The notes under the pieces: generated by a model
Seen by the model: only the letters and a program-made list of their open reading frames with translations
The model's database searches: none
Told to the model about the DNA's origin: nothing
Made by a program: the position numbers and the translations under genes
NCBI RefSeq assembly: GCF_029024625.1
Contig: NZ_CP118953.1
Coordinates: 1,736,001-1,800,000 of the forward strand
Direction: 5' to 3'
Length of the DNA: 64,000 nucleotides
Origin: Staphylococcus chromogenes
GTDB taxonomy: Bacteria > Bacillota > Bacilli > Staphylococcales > Staphylococcaceae
In this document: one piece after another, positions 1 through 8,609 of the stretch
Layout: the number at the start of each line of letters is the position of its first letter
How positions within the stretch are numbered: the first letter of the stretch is position 1

Positions 1-184
1 CATGTTTTTCTTTTTGGTTTAATTGATCAATCAATTTGTCTAATTCTTTGAAGCTACGCTCTTTTCTGTATGTAAAAACAAGCTTAGCTCCGAGTTGATC
101 TAAAACTTTTGCGACACCAAAGCCAATACTTCTTTTATTAGCAATGCCCATGATGACATACGTTTTACCTTCTAAATTTATCAC
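1..184 (-). CDS. fabI: Enoyl-ACP reductase FabI (5' part only)
   Basis: Only the first 61 codons lie in the window; the gene runs off the left edge. It begins with GTG at 184, preceded by AAAGGAG nine bases upstream. The translated start contains YVIMGIANKRSIGFGVAK, the N-terminal NAD(P)-binding glycine-rich region of the short-chain reductase FabI, followed by the LGAKLVFTYRKER segment typical of staphylococcal FabI. The enzyme performs the last reduction of each fatty-acid elongation cycle in the cytoplasm. A FapR-like operator lies about 50 bases upstream. Identification is confident although the catalytic Tyr/Lys part is outside the window. Confidence 0.95.
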   Translation of the reverse strand, partial: MINLEGKTYVIMGIANKRSIGFGVAKVLDQLGAKLVFTYRKERSFKELDKLIDQLNQKEKH

Positions 185-231
185 TGTGAATTGCTCCTTT
201 AAATTAAGATATACAAAATTCATCTTTAATT

Positions 232-248
232 TTAACATCTGGTCTTAA
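232..248 (-). promoter_or_regulatory. Candidate FapR operator upstream of fabI
   Basis: On the minus strand TTAAGACCAGATGTTAA is an imperfect 17-bp palindrome. It matches the recalled FapR consensus TTAGTACCTGRTACTAA at about 12 of 17 positions and the stronger box at fabH in this window at 13 of 17. It overlaps an extended -10-like TGTTAAAAT. FapR represses fatty-acid synthesis genes and is released by malonyl-CoA. Assignment is by similarity and position only. Confidence 0.5.
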
Positions 249-314
249 TTTTTTAAAATCAAATCCCTTTTTAAAGCATTAAGATGGTTTTGTTATGCCA
301 CCACCATTGAAAAA

Positions 315-352
315 CAAAAAACGCCATCTCTTAAGAAAAAAGAAATGACGTT
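315..352 (-). terminator. Rho-independent terminator of the cpaA operon
   Basis: On the minus strand just after the cpaA stop, an 11-bp stem (arms 342-352 and 320-330, two G-U pairs) is followed by a T run. It separates cpaA from fabI. Confidence 0.85.
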
Positions 353-360
353 CTTTAGCG

Positions 361-2196
361 TTATTTAAACATTTCGAGTTCCATTTTAAGTTGATCGACA
401 TACTCTTTAGAACCCGTCACAATCAAACGATCTCCGTATTGAAGTTTTGTATCCCCATGCGGCACAATCGATTCGTTATTACGAATAATTCTGACAAAGA
501 TAATATCTCCATCAAATGGGAAGTTACGCAGTTGTGTTTCATCAAAAGCATAGTTGAACATTCCAATTTCGTAAATAGACGTTTCAACATTACTCAATAA
601 GTTCAACATGTTCGGAGTTTCAATCATCCCTTTAAGTAATATTTGATTACTTTGGAAGTTACTAAATATTTCAATCCCTTGATGCTTGAGTTGATGTTCT
701 TCATCATTTGTTTCTAATCTACAAATGACACGCTCAACCCCAAATTCTTTTGCCATTAATGCGACTTTTCGGTTGATTTCATCATCATTCGTTGAACATA
801 CAACAATATCGCTCTCAAATAGGCCTAATCGCTCCAACATTTTTGATTCATAGTCAGCAATCTCAACCATTGTTATGTCGTCAGATAAAATGCGATGATC
901 TGTCAAATCTTTACGATAGAACAACGTTATTTGATAAAGTTGGGATTGCAAACTTTGAGCGATTGGAATTGATAGCTGGTTTTTACCAATCATAGCTACC
1001 TTTATTGAACGTTGCATTTCATCAGGTAACGGGAATAGCTTTTTAAATACAATTGGTACAATAACACAAGTAATGACCGCACTTAAAATTAAAATCCCTG
1101 AGGTATCTGCACTAATGGTACCTAATCGTTCTGCGATTTTAGCGGCGGCAATCACTAATGACAACGTTGACGTCAGTAAAAAGGCAGAGGCAATGGTCGT
1201 TTTCATATCAAACCATTTTTTAATGATAAGTACAGGTATTAATTTTGAAATTAGGAAGGCCAAAATTAATACAGGAATAATGATAAGAAGTGATGGATTT
1301 TGAATTAATGATGGAATATCTAAATCCACACCTACCATAATGAAAAATATCGGGATAAAAAAGCCATATCCAAATGAGTCGAGCTTTTCTACAAGTTCTT
1401 TATTGGGTTGTAGCAAGGATACAACTACCCCGGCCAAAAAGGCCCCCAGTATATGTTCAGCGCCGACACCTTCAGCAAGAACGACAAGTAAAATAATTAA
1501 AGCAAAGACCGCGCGGATACCAATTTGTGTTGTACCATCCATCAATTTATTAAGGAATGGCGCTTTTTTAAAAAGTCCTCCTAAAACATAAAACACCACA
1601 GTAAACACAACGAGTATTCCGATAAGCCAAATCGTACCGCCGCCTTTAGCATGAATGGCACCATAGACTGTTAACAGCAACATTGTCGCCAAATCTGCGA
1701 GTACTGCAACGAGTAAAATAAATTGCCCAATCGTCGTACTCATTATGTTCATCTCTTTTAATGTTGGGACAACCACACCTAAAGAAATCGTCGAGATAAT
1801 AATCACCATGAGAAGGACATCATTAATCAAGCCAATCCACATAAAGCCGAATGCCAAAACGATTGAAATGACCATAATTAAAATAAATACATATAAAGAT
1901 AAAGAAAGATGACTAGGTCCTTCATGTTTATCTTTTTTAGCCTTTGTTTTATCTTTTTTGAAAGCATTAAAATCAATTTCAAGCCCACTCAAAAACATTA
2001 AAAAGATAAAGCCTAGTGTTGAAAGAATGTCTAAAACGTTGTCTCGATGAACGAGATTTAAAAACGAATTCCCGATAATAATCCCCATTAAAATTTCCGC
2101 AACCACTACAGGTAAAAAGGAAATTCTTAGTCGATTGACTAAGATGGGGGTGAGCAGCGCAGCAATAATAACAACAACGAGCGATACAAATTCCAT
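361..2196 (-). CDS. cpaA: CPA2 cation/proton antiporter CpaA with C-terminal RCK domains
   Basis: This 611-residue membrane protein has an N-terminal Na+/H+ exchanger domain (about residues 1-385, 12 or so hydrophobic segments), then a cytosolic RCK_N-like domain (about 398-515) and an RCK_C domain (about 528-609). The architecture, length and position beside fabI match S. aureus CpaA, whose RCK_C domain binds c-di-AMP to control K+/Na+-proton exchange. The RCK_N start reads VAMIGKNQLSIPIAQ and lacks the GxGxxG nucleotide motif, so NAD(H) gating looks unlikely. It starts 10 bases after mgtE ends and is the last gene of a six-gene minus-strand run closed by a hairpin terminator. Substrate ion and c-di-AMP control are inferred by homology. 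Confidence 0.88.
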   Translation of the reverse strand: MEFVSLVVVIIAALLTPILVNRLRISFLPVVVAEILMGIIIGNSFLNLVHRDNVLDILSTLGFIFLMFLSGLEIDFNAFKKDKTKAKKDKHEGPSHLSLSLYVFILIMVISIVLAFGFMWIGLINDVLLMVIIISTISLGVVVPTLKEMNIMSTTIGQFILLVAVLADLATMLLLTVYGAIHAKGGGTIWLIGILVVFTVVFYVLGGLFKKAPFLNKLMDGTTQIGIRAVFALIILLVVLAEGVGAEHILGAFLAGVVVSLLQPNKELVEKLDSFGYGFFIPIFFIMVGVDLDIPSLIQNPSLLIIIPVLILAFLISKLIPVLIIKKWFDMKTTIASAFLLTSTLSLVIAAAKIAERLGTISADTSGILILSAVITCVIVPIVFKKLFPLPDEMQRSIKVAMIGKNQLSIPIAQSLQSQLYQITLFYRKDLTDHRILSDDITMVEIADYESKMLERLGLFESDIVVCSTNDDEINRKVALMAKEFGVERVICRLETNDEEHQLKHQGIEIFSNFQSNQILLKGMIETPNMLNLLSNVETSIYEIGMFNYAFDETQLRNFPFDGDIIFVRIIRNNESIVPHGDTKLQYGDRLIVTGSKEYVDQLKMELEMFK

Positions 2197-2206
2197 AGAC
2201 TCCTCC

Positions 2207-3592
2207 TTAAACTAGATATGTCATAAATGTGGTTGCCAATCCAAAGTAAATTAACATACTCACAATATCGTTAATGGTAGTAATAAAGGGACCACTTGCA
2301 ACAGCAGGGTCGATACCAATCTTATTCATAATGAGAGGAATCACCGAACCTATCGTTGTTCCTACTGTCATGGCGATCGTTAAACTTCCCCCTACAATTA
2401 ACCCAAGAAACGGTTCTCGGTAAAGTAATAATATAATAAAAAACAAACTCGTGGCACAACAAATTCCTGTGAGTAAACCACTTCCTGACTCTCGCAAAGC
2501 AAGTTTAAACTTACTCTTCTCATCAATCTCACCTGTAGAAATATTACGTACAGCAACGGCCAGGGATTGCGTACCAGAGTTTCCGGACATCCCGCTAATG
2601 ATAGGAATAAATGCAGCGAGTAACGCCACTTTTTCAAGTGTTTCTTCAAAAGAGCCCAGTATGGAAGCCGTAATCATCCCTAGTACAGTTAAGATTAACA
2701 ACCACGGCAAACGTTTTAATGCTGTTTTAACAATAGAATCGTCTGTAGAATCTATATCTGAGACCCCGGCTAAACGTGAGTAGTCTTCACTCGCCTCTTC
2801 ATCCATAACATCGACGATATCATCGATTGTAATAATCCCTAATAAATGATTTTGGTAATCGACAACTGGCATTGCGATAAAATCATAGTCTCTCATTGTT
2901 TGGGCTACGTCTTCTTGGTCATCTGCGACATTTGCGCTAATGACACGTTCACTCATAATATCCTCAATGTAGGCATCATTTTCAGCGACGATTAAATCTC
3001 GTAACGAAATAACACCAACTAATTTTTTCTGTTCATCCACAACAAAAATCACATAAATGGTTTCTGCATCCGGCGCTTGATCTTTAACACGCATCATCGC
3101 CTCGTGAACAGGGGTATTGATGGTCAATGAGATAAATTCTGTTGTCATGATACCGCCGGCAGTATCTTCATCATAATGTAATAATGCTTTAATCTCGCTC
3201 GCATCTTCTTTGTTCATTAATAATAAAAGGCTTGCAATTTTACGCTTAGATAACTGATTTAAAATGTCTACGGCGTTATCATAGGACATATGTTCTAAAA
3301 TTTGACTCGCATATGTCGCATTCATTTCTTCAAATAAATCTTCATAAGCCTCTTCATCTATCTCTAAATGTTCGAAAAATTCGGCCACTTCTTCCGGTGA
3401 AAGAAATTGATACATTTTTTGACGAATATCACTTTCACTTTCTTCAAAGTACTCACTTTGCTCATAAGAGTGAAGTTCTAAAAAAGCTTCGCGAAATCCG
3501 TCAATGTCATCCTGATGAATGAGGTGATCAAGTAAAGCTTTATCATACATCTCTTCGTCATCTAAAACGATTTGCTCTTTTTCATCCGTCAA
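2207..3592 (-). CDS. mgtE: Magnesium transporter MgtE
   Basis: The protein has the usual MgtE layout: acidic N-terminal superhelical domain (about residues 1-135), two CBS domains (about 145-265) and a C-terminal region of five membrane segments (about 285-461) with GTTIGSVIPLIMNKIGIDPA near the pore. It imports Mg2+ and in the family is closed by Mg2+ bound between the cytosolic domains. An in-frame GTG at 3601 gives three more codons, but it is itself part of the SD string GGAGGTG. TTG at 3592 lies six bases after that string, so I place the start there (461 residues). It sits between the pseudouridine synthase gene and cpaA and is probably cotranscribed with both. Confidence 0.9.
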   Translation of the reverse strand: MTDEKEQIVLDDEEMYDKALLDHLIHQDDIDGFREAFLELHSYEQSEYFEESESDIRQKMYQFLSPEEVAEFFEHLEIDEEAYEDLFEEMNATYASQILEHMSYDNAVDILNQLSKRKIASLLLLMNKEDASEIKALLHYDEDTAGGIMTTEFISLTINTPVHEAMMRVKDQAPDAETIYVIFVVDEQKKLVGVISLRDLIVAENDAYIEDIMSERVISANVADDQEDVAQTMRDYDFIAMPVVDYQNHLLGIITIDDIVDVMDEEASEDYSRLAGVSDIDSTDDSIVKTALKRLPWLLILTVLGMITASILGSFEETLEKVALLAAFIPIISGMSGNSGTQSLAVAVRNISTGEIDEKSKFKLALRESGSGLLTGICCATSLFFIILLLYREPFLGLIVGGSLTIAMTVGTTIGSVIPLIMNKIGIDPAVASGPFITTINDIVSMLIYFGLATTFMTYLV

Positions 3593-3620
3593 TGGTGCCA
3601 CCTCCGTCTCTTACGTTTCC

Positions 3621-4475
3621 TTATAATGTCATCAAAAGTTTATTCAAATTTGGATGTGTCGCTTTAATATGTAATACATCTTTAGTGATGGGGTGTATAA
3701 ATTTTACTTCAGCACATTTTAGTAATTGTGACGTGTATAAAGCATGTTGAGTGCCATACAGTCCATCCCCTACAATGGGTGCACCTATATATTGAAAATG
3801 CACGCGAATTTGATGTGTTCTTCCCGTTACAAGTTTAACACGGCATAATGTATAAGTCTTGAAATTTTTAATGGGCCAATAAAGTGTTTTGGCATACTTT
3901 CCCTCTGGTGAAACGCACCTTGAGATAATACTGTCATCAGCTCTTGCAATAGGTGCAACAATTTCATTGGGTTCCGTCAAATTCCCCTCACAGATACATT
4001 CATATATTTTATCAATAGAAGTTTGCGTCATTAAATGATGGAGATGACGCGATTTTGCAAAAATAACAATGCCCATCGTATGACGATCTAGACGTGTCAC
4101 TATATGCGGTATACCTTGTGACTCAGCCTGTTGCATATAACTCAAAACTTGTTCGACAAGACTCTGATGTGGATGTTCCCGTGAAGGCGCACTATTTTGC
4201 GCAGTAGGCTTTGTTACAATCAGCAACCATTCATCTTCATAAAGAATATTGAGCGGTTTCTCATAAGGGATTAAACTTTCACTCGGCGTTTCTATAGGAA
4301 GGTGAACTTCAAGTTGATCCCCTTCTTCGAGTTGAGCCCTTACCGTCACGGGTTGACCATTAACAAGTAAAGCGCCATTTTGCTTAATGGCGCTAATCGT
4401 TTTTTTCGAAAATTGTTGCTCATATAAAAATGTCTTTAATAAATGACGCTCTTGAATCAAATATTTAAAAATCAT
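3621..4475 (-). CDS. RluA/RluD-family pseudouridine synthase
   Basis: The 284-residue protein has a short S4-like N-terminal part (about residues 12-60, [16 protein letters not shown]) and an RluA-type catalytic domain. The catalytic aspartate is D130 in TRLDRHTMG, and GRTHQIRVH, the second family signature, lies near residues 213-221. It isomerises uridine to pseudouridine in RNA; whether the target is 23S rRNA or tRNA cannot be read from the sequence. It overlaps the end of nadK by four bases (ATGA), so the two are translationally coupled, and mgtE follows within 30 bases. It corresponds to the synthase that follows NAD kinase in Bacillus (YjbO). Confidence 0.9.
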   Translation of the reverse strand: MIFKYLIQERHLLKTFLYEQQFSKKTISAIKQNGALLVNGQPVTVRAQLEEGDQLEVHLPIETPSESLIPYEKPLNILYEDEWLLIVTKPTAQNSAPSREHPHQSLVEQVLSYMQQAESQGIPHIVTRLDRHTMGIVIFAKSRHLHHLMTQTSIDKIYECICEGNLTEPNEIVAPIARADDSIISRCVSPEGKYAKTLYWPIKNFKTYTLCRVKLVTGRTHQIRVHFQYIGAPIVGDGLYGTQHALYTSQLLKCAEVKFIHPITKDVLHIKATHPNLNKLLMTL

Positions 4476-5281
4476 ACGTCATCGCCACTTGAAATAAATG
4501 AATCATGCACACGTTTCCAAAAAGGAAAAGGTCTAAAGCGCGCAAAGCGTATTTTCTCATTGGCTACACGATACTGTATTGCATTCACATTTTTATGCTT
4601 AATACTCACATGGTCGATTGTTGTCAATATAGAATCGTGATTGACGGGTCTTACATGACATGTATGATGTTTAGGCAATACAAGTGGCGACCCGACTGTC
4701 CTAAAAACGCGGTTATTGATAGAGGCAATTTCCGCAATTTGTATCGCTTCAAGCGACGGATGTATCAGTGCACCACCTAACGCTTTGTTATAAGCCGTTG
4801 ATCCTGAAGGTGTTGAAATACACAAACCGTCCCCTCTAAAACGTTCAAAATGTTGTCCGCGAATGTCTAAGTCGACGACAAGCGTTGTCCCATTCTCTGT
4901 TTTCATTGTCGCTTCATTTAAGGCAAGATGACGTGTTTCATACCCTTTATCATTATATCTGACAATAATTTCTAATAAGGGATATTCAATCACTTGAAAA
5001 TCTGAGTTGTTGATTTCGATTATGAGCTTTTCAACTTCATGGGGGAGCCAATCTGCATAAAACCCTAAATGTCCGGTATGTATTCCTACAAAAGCACATT
5101 TAGATAACATGTGACTATATTGATGAAACGCTTGTAATAGTGTTCCATCTCCTCCAACTGAAATGACGATTTCTGGATTTTCATTATCTTCTATCATCTT
5201 GAAATCATGCATATGGCTCATCATTTTATGTTTAAGGGCCTCTGACTTGGCGTCACCTTTTGATAAAATCACATATCGCAT
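4472..5281 (-). CDS. nadK: NAD kinase (PpnK/NadK)
   Basis: This 269-residue cytoplasmic enzyme phosphorylates NAD+ to NADP+ using ATP or polyphosphate. The family hallmarks are present: GGDGT at residues 43-47 (phosphate donor site), NE at 122-123 and [15 protein letters not shown] at 150-164. Length is normal for Gram-positive NadK. Its ATG overlaps the relQ stop (TAATG) and its own stop overlaps the next start (ATGA), so relQ, nadK and the pseudouridine synthase are tightly coupled. The relQ-nadK pairing is conserved in Firmicutes and ties alarmone synthesis to cofactor supply. Confidence 0.96.
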   Translation of the reverse strand: MRYVILSKGDAKSEALKHKMMSHMHDFKMIEDNENPEIVISVGGDGTLLQAFHQYSHMLSKCAFVGIHTGHLGFYADWLPHEVEKLIIEINNSDFQVIEYPLLEIIVRYNDKGYETRHLALNEATMKTENGTTLVVDLDIRGQHFERFRGDGLCISTPSGSTAYNKALGGALIHPSLEAIQIAEIASINNRVFRTVGSPLVLPKHHTCHVRPVNHDSILTTIDHVSIKHKNVNAIQYRVANEKIRFARFRPFPFWKRVHDSFISSGDDV

Positions 5282-5925
5282 TACTCCACCCCACGATTTT
5301 CATGCTTATCTGCACGTTTTTTTGAATAAAACTTTTGTGCTTCTTTAATTTCTTCTTTAATTTCAGACATTTCTTCATCTAATAAAAATGCCGCTTCTGC
5401 TGCACGTTCTAATCGTTTTTGTATTTCTGGTGGATAATCACCATCATATTTGTAACGCAAAGTATGTTCGATGGTCGCCCAAAAATTCATTGCTAGTGTT
5501 CTAATTTGAATTTCAGCAAGAATCGTCTTCTGACCGTCAAGTGTCTCAATAGGATATTCGATAATAACATGATATGAACGATACCCACTTTGTTTTGTGT
5601 CTTTTATATAATCACGTTCTTCAATTACTTTGAAGTCTTTACGTTGTTTTAACAATTCAACCACTTTATCAATATCATCCACAAATTGACACATCATACG
5701 TAATCCAGCAATGTCATACATTTCTTCACGTAAGCGATCAAATGGGATCCCCCTTTTATTCGCCTTATCAATAATACTTGTAATCGGCTTGACACGCCCT
5801 GTCACAAACTCGATGGGAGAATTGTGTTCTGTGACTTGATATTCTTTACGTAACCCTTTGAGTTTAATTTTTAGTTCATCAATTGCTTGACGATAAGGCG
5901 CTAGAAAAATTTCCCACTGGTTCAT
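5281..5925 (-). CDS. relQ: Small alarmone synthetase RelQ
   Basis: The 214-residue protein is a stand-alone RelA/SpoT synthetase domain without hydrolase, TGS or ACT domains. YDIAGLRMM at about residues 70-78, GYRSYH at 114-119 and AEIQIRT at 137-143 form the Mg2+/nucleotide site that transfers pyrophosphate from ATP to GTP or GDP. In S. aureus RelQ (SAS1) is induced by cell-wall stress and makes (p)ppGpp without ribosomes. Its stop codon overlaps the nadK start. It follows the UPF0738 gene by 16 bases with an SD of GGAGTGAGG, and forms the front of the minus-strand operon with it. Confidence 0.95.
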   Translation of the reverse strand: MNQWEIFLAPYRQAIDELKIKLKGLRKEYQVTEHNSPIEFVTGRVKPITSIIDKANKRGIPFDRLREEMYDIAGLRMMCQFVDDIDKVVELLKQRKDFKVIEERDYIKDTKQSGYRSYHVIIEYPIETLDGQKTILAEIQIRTLAMNFWATIEHTLRYKYDGDYPPEIQKRLERAAEAAFLLDEEMSEIKEEIKEAQKFYSKKRADKHENRGVE

Positions 5926-5941
5926 CTTACCTCACTCCGCT

Positions 5942-6289
5942 TCATACTAATTCAAATGTTTCTTCAACGGCTGCCACAAATTCATTACCATAATTGGAAT
6001 TACCTTCTATATTATTTAATAAATACGTTAGTTCATCTTTGAATTGTGTTAACGTTAACGTATCATTAATGACAATTTTTTTGTCTTTATGTTCATGAAG
6101 CATTGACCACGTTTCTTGAACAAAAATTAAGTAAGAAAATGATGACCCATTATCCATCAAATATACGAATGAAAAATTGTCACTGTCCACAATCATCTGA
6201 CCAACTTCAGATAAACCTTCTGTCGATTGATCTGTATAACATAACATTTGATCATCTTGAATTTTAATTTCATTAACATATATACGCAT
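5942..6289 (-). CDS. UPF0738 family protein (YjbL-like)
   Basis: The 115-residue acidic protein belongs to a family of unknown function found upstream of relQ in staphylococci. It has no membrane segment, signal peptide or catalytic motif that I recognise. An in-frame start 15 codons upstream exists, but AGGAGGAG lies five bases before the ATG at 6289, which reads [11 protein letters not shown] and gives the family's usual length. It is the first gene of the relQ-nadK-mgtE-cpaA run. A weak extended -10 (TGTTAAAAT on the minus strand, around 6386-6394) may drive the operon. Confidence 0.85.
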   Translation of the reverse strand: MRIYVNEIKIQDDQMLCYTDQSTEGLSEVGQMIVDSDNFSFVYLMDNGSSFSYLIFVQETWSMLHEHKDKKIVINDTLTLTQFKDELTYLLNNIEGNSNYGNEFVAAVEETFELV

Positions 6290-6490
6290 ACGTTCTCCTC
6301 CTAGATATGGGAGGCGGTAGTGATATCCGCACATTCCCCAATCCCTTTTCTTTTATCATCGAGGCACACGGCCTTATCATCTAACATTTTAACATAATTC
6401 CACTAAGGACTCATCGTCTATCTATCGAATGAGAAATACTTTTAAAGTCTTTTCATATTCGGCATAATACTCAATAAGGAGTGAACACAT

Positions 6491-7081
6491 ATGGCAATCG
6501 AAAAAGAAATCGAATTCAAACAATTACTTAATTTACAAAGTTACGAAAGCATTAAATCAACATATTTTAACGGAGCGACCCCTTTCAAACAAACGAATCA
6601 TTATATCGACACACCTGACTTTCAAATTCAATCACAAAAAATGGCATTACGCATTAGAGAAAAAGCTGACGGAGCTTTAGAGTTAACTTTAAAAGTTCCG
6701 CAAGCCATTGGGTTAGATGAATATAACTTTGCTACGGACCTTAAACCCATTCAAGGACAAGTGCCAAAAAATGCCCTACCGAAAGAAATTCAGTCGCTTC
6801 TTATTGAAAAGCACGTGAATCTTGAAGCGCTTCAAATCTTAGGTGCCTTGACCACTTTGCGCTTAGAAAAACAACTGACAGATGGGTTGCTTGTACTCGA
6901 CCATAGTTTTTATCTTGGCACAGAAGACTATGAATTAGAATTTGAAGTGAAAGATTTTGAAAAAGGACAACACGCCTTTAATGAACTCTTAAAATCTTTT
7001 CATTTGAAACACCAAGAACCTAAGAACAAAGTCCGTCGTTTTTTCGAATATCAATCCTTTCTCAACCAAAATAATAACTGA
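6491..7081 (+). CDS. CYTH domain protein (YjbK-like)
   Basis: This 196-residue protein is a single CYTH (triphosphate tunnel) domain. The signature ExExK is E6-I-E8-F-K10, and alternating charged strands (RIREK, ELTLKV, LRLEKQL, ELEFEVKDFEKG) line the predicted tunnel. Family members bind triphosphorylated substrates with metal ions, as thiamine- or inorganic triphosphatases; the true substrate here is unknown. It starts at ATG 6491 after AAGGAGTG and is divergent from the UPF0738/relQ operon. Its neighbours on the same strand are the truncated haemoglobin and yjbH, as in other staphylococci. Confidence 0.88.
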   Translation: MAIEKEIEFKQLLNLQSYESIKSTYFNGATPFKQTNHYIDTPDFQIQSQKMALRIREKADGALELTLKVPQAIGLDEYNFATDLKPIQGQVPKNALPKEIQSLLIEKHVNLEALQILGALTTLRLEKQLTDGLLVLDHSFYLGTEDYELEFEVKDFEKGQHAFNELLKSFHLKHQEPKNKVRRFFEYQSFLNQNNN

Positions 7082-7169
7082 TAGGTATTGTATAAGTGTT
7101 TTTACTTTGATATGTAAAAATTCATGTTATTATTTATGTATATCAAAACTAACGATTAAAGGTGAAATG

Positions 7170-7541
7170 ATGCCTCAAACTCCATATGAAATTATTGGTC
7201 AAGATGCGCTTTACGACATGATTGACCATTTTTATACACTTGTTGAACAAGACAACCGAATTAATCACTTATTTCCTGGTGACTTTAAAGAAACGAGTAG
7301 AAAACAAAAACAATTTCTCACTCAATTTTTAGGCGGTCCTTCTCTTTATACAGAAGAGCATGGCCATCCGATGTTACGCCAAAGACATTTGCCATTTAAA
7401 ATTGATGCACATGCTAAAAACGCATGGCTCGAAAATATGCATATTGCGATAGAAACTGCCCAACTCCCTCATGGTGTGGGCGATTATTTGTATGAACGTT
7501 TAAAGTTAACTGCAGAACATATGGTTAACACAGAAAATTAA
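7170..7541 (+). CDS. Group II truncated haemoglobin (YjbI-like)
   Basis: The 123-residue protein is a bacterial trHbO-type globin. Y22 in HFYTLVE is the expected distal Tyr(B10), and the proximal haem-ligating His is H73 in LRQRHLPF. It probably binds O2, CO or NO and shields the cell from reactive species; S. aureus has an orthologue next to yjbH. Tandem ATGs occur at 7167 and 7170. The SD AAAGGTGA is better spaced for 7170. It precedes yjbH by 14 bases, so the two are likely one transcript. An 8-bp inverted repeat (7106-7113 and 7140-7147) brackets the probable -10 upstream. Confidence 0.9.
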   Translation: MPQTPYEIIGQDALYDMIDHFYTLVEQDNRINHLFPGDFKETSRKQKQFLTQFLGGPSLYTEEHGHPMLRQRHLPFKIDAHAKNAWLENMHIAIETAQLPHGVGDYLYERLKLTAEHMVNTEN

Positions 7542-7555
7542 TTGTAGGTGAAATC

Positions 7556-8350
7556 ATGACGAAAGAATTAAGAGCTGTTGTTCATAGTTACCAAGAAGAC
7601 ACAAACGCCAATCTTTCTCCTGTGAGCAAAATAGAAATTTATTCTTTTTTCGATCCATTCAGCAAAGAAAGTTTTAAACTGTCTGCCGTGTTATCGAAAT
7701 TAAAAATTGAATACAGCCAATATATCCGCATTCGTCATATTCTCAACCCTTCATTACGTGTATTGACAAAATGCCAAGCTCAAAGTACTTCAGATAGAGA
7801 TAACATTGCATTGGCGTTCAAGGCAGCGGAATTACAAGGCCGTGCACGTGCCCATCGCTTTATGCATCTCATTCAAAACGAGATTATTCCTAAACCAGAT
7901 ATCGTCACAGAAGACATGATTTCAAAATGTATTGTGAATGCGGGTTTAGACTACGACGTGTACCAAGAAGACTTAGCGCACGGAAATCTCCGTGAAAGCT
8001 TAAAAGTAGATTTGCATATCGCTCGCGAAATGGATGTTGAAATGGCACCTTCACTCGTGTTCTTTAATGAAGATATACAAGAAGAAGGTTTAAAAGTAGA
8101 AGGTCTATATCCCTACCATATTTATACTTATATCATTAATGAAATGATGGGCAGTCCAATCGAAAAGCAATTACCCCCCAAATTGGCTGAATATATTCTT
8201 CAAAAACAATTAGTCACTGAAGAAGAGCTTTTAACCATTTATGAATGGCCAGAGAAAACACTAAAAAAAGAACTTAAAAAACTTTTATTACAACAAAAAA
8301 TCGAAAAGATAAAATATCCTGGTGGAGAATTTTGGAAAGCGAAAATGTGA
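7556..8350 (+). CDS. yjbH: ClpXP adaptor protein YjbH (SpxH)
   Basis: The 264-residue cytoplasmic protein has a DsbA/thioredoxin-like fold (N-terminal strand KIEIYSFFDPFSKESF at residues 23-38, central helical insert) and a C-terminal winged-helix-like tail. YjbH presents Spx to ClpXP for degradation and so controls the disulfide-stress regulon and antibiotic tolerance in staphylococci. The position of the thioredoxin active site holds no cysteine; the only cysteines lie in TKCQAQS and SKCIVNA. SD TAGGTGA precedes the ATG. It is downstream of the truncated haemoglobin and within 6 kb of its substrate gene spxA and the ClpC adaptor gene mecA. Confidence 0.92.
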   Translation: MTKELRAVVHSYQEDTNANLSPVSKIEIYSFFDPFSKESFKLSAVLSKLKIEYSQYIRIRHILNPSLRVLTKCQAQSTSDRDNIALAFKAAELQGRARAHRFMHLIQNEIIPKPDIVTEDMISKCIVNAGLDYDVYQEDLAHGNLRESLKVDLHIAREMDVEMAPSLVFFNEDIQEEGLKVEGLYPYHIYTYIINEMMGSPIEKQLPPKLAEYILQKQLVTEEELLTIYEWPEKTLKKELKKLLLQQKIEKIKYPGGEFWKAKM

Positions 8351-8373
8351 GAAAACTAAATAAAGAGGTACGG

Positions 8374-8407
8374 AGTTGGAGCGATTAACATCAGTTCCAA
8401 CTTTTTT
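8374..8407 (+). terminator. Terminator after yjbH
   Basis: AGTTGGAG (8374-8381) pairs with TTCCAACT (8395-8402) and a run of T follows. It ends the haemoglobin-yjbH transcript and lies next to the convergent rsaE terminator. Confidence 0.75.
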
Positions 8408-8411
8408 GTAT

Positions 8412-8508
8412 AAAAAAAACGCCGTGTTCTGACACGGCGCTAAACAAAGGGGATGGGAGAAATTTTTCACTTCAAACAAAGGGGTATGTTTGTTATGTGA
8501 TTAATTTC
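8412..8508 (-). ncRNA. rsaE: Small regulatory RNA RsaE (RoxS family)
   Basis: On the minus strand between pepF and yjbH lies a roughly 97-nt element beginning GAAATTAATCACATAAC. It holds two C-rich motifs, ATACCCCTTTGTTTG (about 8472-8486) and CATCCCCTTTGTTTA (about 8441-8455), and ends in an 8-bp GC-rich hairpin (8420-8439) followed by eight T. This matches recalled S. aureus RsaE closely in sequence and genomic position. RsaE/RoxS pairs through its C-rich loops with SD regions of mRNAs of central carbon, peptide-uptake and arginine metabolism, and is induced by SrrAB/ResDE. A promoter TTGAAT-17-TATATT sits directly upstream. The exact 5' end is inferred from homology. Confidence 0.9.
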
Positions 8509-8516
8509 ATGCTCAT

Positions 8517-8545
8517 AATATATCATGTGTTTACAAACGATTCAA
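8517..8545 (-). promoter_or_regulatory. Sigma-A promoter of rsaE
   Basis: Minus strand: -35 TTGAAT (8540-8545), 17-bp spacer, -10 TATATT (8517-8522), eight bases before the expected 5' end. The spacer contains TTTGTAAACACATG, a possible SrrA/ResD or Rex contact by analogy with roxS. That last point is inference only. Confidence 0.6.
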
Positions 8546-8609
8546 CCCTTTAACGGCTAAAAATGCAAGTTTTCACAAATCCGTCAAATTGTAAACGGAT
8601 ACACTAGTT

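Noticed and set aside
8288..8479. Minus-strand frame across the yjbH end and rsaE terminator
   Set aside because: It reads through two hairpins and overlaps both yjbH and rsaE; no SD.
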